A stretch of DNA of 8,007 bases from Pseudomonadota bacterium (GTDB lineage Bacteria > Pseudomonadota > Alphaproteobacteria > UBA2966 > CAIVPW01): NCBI GenBank assembly GCA_027625125.1, contig JAQBXG010000076.1, positions 1-8,007 of the forward strand, in the 5' to 3' direction. Below the pieces are notes generated by a model, which was given only the letters and a program-made list of their open reading frames with translations, searched no databases and had not been told where the DNA came from. The position numbers and the translations under genes were made by a program. Each line of letters starts with the position of its first letter. Position 1 is the first letter of the stretch. Shown here piece after piece: positions 5,614 through 8,007 of the stretch.

Positions 5614-6170
5614 CCCGCCGCGATCCGCAAAAGCCCCCGCGTCTGCCCGGCGATCTCACGCCGGAGGCGGAAACCCGCCGCGCCCTCCGCGTCGACCATG
5701 CCGGCGAGTATGGCGCCGTCCGCATCTACCAGGGTCAATTGGCGGTGCTGAAGGACTCCCCCGCCGCGTCACAGATCGAGCATATGGCGGAGCAGGAGCG
5801 CGAGCATCTGGCCGCGTTCGAAACGCTGCTGCGCGAACGCCGTGTGCGGCCGACGGCGCTCAGCCCGTTCTGGCACGTGGCCGGGTTTGCGCTGGGGGCA
5901 GGTTCGGCGCTGCTCGGCGAAAAGACGGCAATGGCCTGCACGGCGGCGGTCGAGGAAGTCATCGATACCCACTACGGCCGCCAGATCGACCGCCTGCGCG
6001 AGTCCGAACCGGACTTGTGCGATACCCTTGCCGCGTGCCGGGCCGAAGAGGTCGAACACCGCGACCTCGCGCTGGCGGCCGGGGCCGAAGACGCCCCCGG
6101 CTACGAAGCGTTCCGCTTCGTGGTAAAGGCGGCGACCCGCACCGCGATCTGGCTCTCCGAGCGGCTTTAG
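5610..6170 (+). CDS. coq7: Demethoxyubiquinone hydroxylase Coq7
   Basis: A 186-residue di-iron oxygenase of the Coq7 family, which hydroxylates demethoxyubiquinone in the next-to-last step of ubiquinone synthesis at the inner membrane. The iron ligands are all present: E33 (DHAGEYGAVRIY), E63 and H66 (EQEREH), E115 (AVEEVIDTHY), and E147 with H150 (EEVEHRD). The hydrophobic stretch WHVAGFALGAGSALLG (88-103) fits the membrane-facing helix. The ATG at 5610 overlaps the dsbB stop (ATGA), with AAGG eight bases upstream. Longer readings run back into dsbB in another frame and are not credible. The stop overlaps by 4 bp the end of the convergent HNH gene. Confidence 0.95.
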   Translation: MTRRDPQKPPRLPGDLTPEAETRRALRVDHAGEYGAVRIYQGQLAVLKDSPAASQIEHMAEQEREHLAAFETLLRERRVRPTALSPFWHVAGFALGAGSALLGEKTAMACTAAVEEVIDTHYGRQIDRLRESEPDLCDTLAACRAEEVEHRDLALAAGAEDAPGYEAFRFVVKAATRTAIWLSERL

Positions 6171-6712
6171 GGTTCCAGCTCGGTATCCCAGTACAGAAAG
6201 TCGCGCCAGCTTTCGTGCAGGTGGTTGGGCGGAAACGCCCGGCCGTGGGTCTGCAACTGGTGGACGGTCGGCTCATAGGGGTGGATGCGGGGATGCATGT
6301 TGGCCTCCCACGGCATGCGCCCGCCCTTGCCCAGGTTGCACGACGCGCACGCGGTCACGACATTTTCCCAGCTCGTCAAGCCGCCGCGCGAACGCGGAAT
6401 CAGGTGGTCAAACGTCAGCTCCGACTCTTCGCCGCAATACTGGCAGTGGAAATGATCGCGCAGGAACACATTGAAGCGCGTAAACGCGGGTCGCCGGGTC
6501 GGCGACACGTATCGCTTCAGCGACACGACCGACGGCAGCCGCATGTCCAGCGTCGGTGAGCGCACCACCAGCTCGTATTCCGAAACGATGTTCACGCGGT
6601 CCATGAACACCGCCTTCACGGCATCCTGCCACGGCCACACCGACAGCGGAAAATAGCTCAGCGGCCGGTAATCGGCATTCAATACCAAAGCCGGACAGCT
6701 CTCGGGCGACAT
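6167..6712 (-). CDS. HNH endonuclease
   Basis: A 181-residue protein with a zinc-supported HNH domain in residues 86-129: C90-x2-C93, the catalytic D102-H103 (FDHLIPRSRGG), N117 (WENVV) and C122-x2-C125-N126 (CASCNLGKGG). The N-terminal part (1-80) begins with ALVLNADYRPLSYFPLSVW, which is characteristic of a widespread stand-alone HNH group found singly in many bacterial chromosomes. Its substrate and role are not established; there is no methylase, intron or integrase beside it, so it is unlikely to be a restriction or homing enzyme here. The ATG has a GGGAG ribosome binding site. The gene converges on coq7 with a 4-bp overlap of the stop codons. Confidence 0.92.
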   Translation of the reverse strand: MSPESCPALVLNADYRPLSYFPLSVWPWQDAVKAVFMDRVNIVSEYELVVRSPTLDMRLPSVVSLKRYVSPTRRPAFTRFNVFLRDHFHCQYCGEESELTFDHLIPRSRGGLTSWENVVTACASCNLGKGGRMPWEANMHPRIHPYEPTVHQLQTHGRAFPPNHLHESWRDFLYWDTELEP

Positions 6713-6904
6713 GTTTGCGCTCCCGCGCTACGGCGCAAGCCGGGTTCCACGACGCGCCCATTGTGGCCTCTTCGATCGGCGATGACCACCCCGCGACGAC
6801 TGCTCGGCAAAATCTTCAGATGGTCCCGGCGCCGGACAAATGCGGCATTATGTAGCAAACGCACCCTCAAATGCGGGGGGTGTTAGATGCTGAAACTATT
6901 GGCG
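6713..6904. other. Intergenic region upstream of the HNH gene
   Basis: This 192-bp stretch separates the HNH start from the end of the next minus-strand gene. It holds a 9-bp direct repeat CAAATGCGG (6837-6845 and 6868-6876, 31 bp apart). A weak 5-bp stem (CACCC 6862-6866 / GGGTG 6878-6882) is followed on the minus strand by CGTTTGCT, which might end transcription of the upstream gene. No convincing promoter or RNA gene was seen. Confidence 0.4.
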
Positions 6905-7843
6905 CTAGTCGCCAACCTTGCGCTTGGGGCGGTCGTAATTCAGTCCGGCAGTTTCCTCCCAAACAAGGAACCCGAGGTCACGCGAGTAGGCATAGCAGAC
7001 CCCCTGCTCCCGAATGTCTCCAGACGGTCCCGAATACTCGAAATCGCCCACAAGAATGACAATCTGCCTACCGAGGTCTCGCAGCTTTTCCGACTTGAAC
7101 GCTGTCTTTGTCCCTACACCGAAGTTTGCGGAACGGTTCGGCCCAAGCATTCTGCTGCTAGGATTGAATGCCCGCGCGCTGTCAGGGTTTGGCGGGGCGA
7201 TCTGTTCTCCCAAGTCTACTATTCGCAGTTCAAAGAGCCCCATACCCAGGATCGCGGGCCGTTTGCCAAAGTTCCAGACTTCGATAGTTACGTTCGGATT
7301 GTACATATCCCCGTCGCCGGGGTTCGGGATGATTCGTGCTTGAGAAAGGTCAAGTGCAATAATGGGGCGCTCGGCATCCTTGAACGCACGTTCAGCGATG
7401 TTCGCTTGCCGCTCGGCTTCTTTGGCGGTCTTGTTGGCAGCCCTTGTTGCTTCTTTGGCCTCGCTCAGCGTCTTGTTAGTAGCAACCAGCGTTCGCCAAA
7501 TGAGATACAGAGCGACAAGCGTGAAAACCGCTTGGAAGATGGCGGCCCAAGCCGTCTTTTGCTGCGCGTCAAGATCGGCTTCTTGTACCTGGTCACTGGT
7601 GCGATTGGCGGCGCTGTCGTTCTCGGGGGTTGCCAAATCGCGGGGCGCGGCAGCGATACCGTTTTCGACGGGGATTGGCGAGGCTGGCTGTTGATTGTCA
7701 GCGGCCTCGGAGTTGCCGTGATCGGCGGGTTCGGCGTCGCCGGATGGTGGGTGTTCGAAATTTGGCCCTTGGGCTAGCGCAACGCTGGCTAGGGCTAAGA
7801 GTCCTCCAGCCGCAATGTATGCGCGCCAATTGCCACTAAGCAT
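6905..7843 (-). CDS. Secreted or membrane-anchored coiled-coil protein of unknown function
   Basis: Not recognised as a named family. The 312-residue product has a hydrophobic N terminus that looks like a signal peptide (about 1-25, ending SVALAQ). A polar, low-complexity linker rich in A, D, P and N follows (26-95). Next come a transmembrane helix (about 98-117, AAIFQAVFTLVALYLIW), a charged alanine-rich coiled coil (about 120-158: TNKTLSEAKEATRAANKTAK and repeats of this type) and a beta-rich C-terminal domain (159-312) beginning RPIIALDL. The helix-coiled coil-beta layout resembles many uncharacterised membrane proteins from accessory regions. GC is visibly lower than in the rest of the window. 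The ATG lies inside the upstream DUF6471 gene (49-bp overlap) and lacks a ribosome binding site; translational coupling is possible. Confidence 0.75.
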   Translation of the reverse strand: MLSGNWRAYIAAGGLLALASVALAQGPNFEHPPSGDAEPADHGNSEAADNQQPASPIPVENGIAAAPRDLATPENDSAANRTSDQVQEADLDAQQKTAWAAIFQAVFTLVALYLIWRTLVATNKTLSEAKEATRAANKTAKEAERQANIAERAFKDAERPIIALDLSQARIIPNPGDGDMYNPNVTIEVWNFGKRPAILGMGLFELRIVDLGEQIAPPNPDSARAFNPSSRMLGPNRSANFGVGTKTAFKSEKLRDLGRQIVILVGDFEYSGPSGDIREQGVCYAYSRDLGFLVWEETAGLNYDRPKRKVGD

Positions 7844-8007
7844 TGAACAAAGAACACAGCCGTAAACCCGCCCCGGCTAATCTTGTTCCGAATATTGGCC
7901 TCGGAATCATGGACCCCGATAGCCTCCAGGCGCTCCACCAGTTCCCGATAGCCGACATTCCGGCGCTTCTGTAAGCGCCGGAGCAAAACTCCCTCACTGA
8001 AGCGGCC
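7795..8007 (-). CDS. DUF6471-domain protein, 5' end beyond the window
   Basis: The frame is open from the window edge to a TAG at 7795, giving 70 visible residues. The core RRNVGYRELVERLEAIGV followed by SEANIRNKISRGGF, then FFVQCLVAIGAHTLRL, matches the DUF6471 pattern as I recall it. The helical spacing of its YRELVERL and IRNKISRGGF segments is suggestive of a small helix-turn-helix fold, but no function is established. A TTG at 7986 could serve as a start, yet it has poor ribosome-binding-site spacing and the upstream codons (GRFSEGV) continue in frame, so the true start is probably outside the window. It overlaps the start of the coiled-coil membrane gene by 49 bp, which suggests one transcript. 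Confidence 0.72.
   Translation of the reverse strand, partial: GRFSEGVLLRRLQKRRNVGYRELVERLEAIGVHDSEANIRNKISRGGFTAVFFVQCLVAIGAHTLRLEDS

Noticed and set aside
6887..7777. Long plus-strand open frame of 296 codons antisense to the coiled-coil membrane gene
   Set aside because: Its product has no recognisable domain order, while the opposite strand shows a signal peptide, a membrane helix, a coiled coil and a beta-rich domain in sensible order. The antisense frame is best explained as a by-product.
1..8007. CRISPR array, insertion sequence or rRNA
   Set aside because: No regularly spaced repeats of CRISPR length, no transposase-like frame with terminal inverted repeats and no rRNA sequence were found on reading both strands.

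Overview
The window is a GC-rich (roughly 65%) stretch of bacterial chromosome, most likely from an alphaproteobacterium, possibly near Rhodospirillales. The pointers are the high GC, a Coq7-type ubiquinone hydroxylase, the yqaA-dsbB-coq7 gene order, a PstS-like binding protein and a three-cysteine ArsC. The taxonomic placement is inference. Most genes are tightly packed, with short gaps or overlapping ends.

Layout. At 1-652 (minus strand) a TetR-family repressor is followed by the first codons of another gene that runs off the left edge. A 157-bp divergent promoter region (653-809) carries three near-identical 13-bp palindromes of the form TGAAC-N3-GTTCA, the best regulatory signal in the window. 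From 810 (plus strand) come yjbQ, a TfoX N-terminal-domain protein and an OmpR/PhoB-type response regulator with no kinase beside it. Facing them on the minus strand are a PstS-like periplasmic phosphate-binding protein (3112-4143), a thioredoxin-type arsenate reductase (2522-3016) and a small single-span membrane ORF overlapping the end of arsC. A Pho-box-like triplet of heptamers lies upstream of pstS, and a hairpin separates pstS from arsC. A tRNA-Leu(CAA) gene with encoded CCA lies at 4292-4378 (minus).

From 4510 (plus strand) a compact set encodes a YqaA/DedA membrane protein, DsbB and Coq7; dsbB and coq7 share an ATGA overlap. DsbB passes electrons to ubiquinone and Coq7 helps make ubiquinone, so the pair has a plausible biochemical link. 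Coq7 ends tail to tail, with a 4-bp overlap, against an HNH endonuclease gene (6167-6712, minus).

The right end (about 6850-8007) has visibly lower GC. It encodes a secreted or membrane-anchored coiled-coil protein of unknown function and, overlapping its start, a DUF6471 protein cut by the window edge. This looks like accessory DNA.

The most interesting items are the triple operator between tetR and yjbQ, the pstS-arsC-small ORF cluster with its candidate Pho box and hairpin, and the DUF6471/coiled-coil membrane pair. No complete novel defence or mobile system can be demonstrated from the sequence alone.
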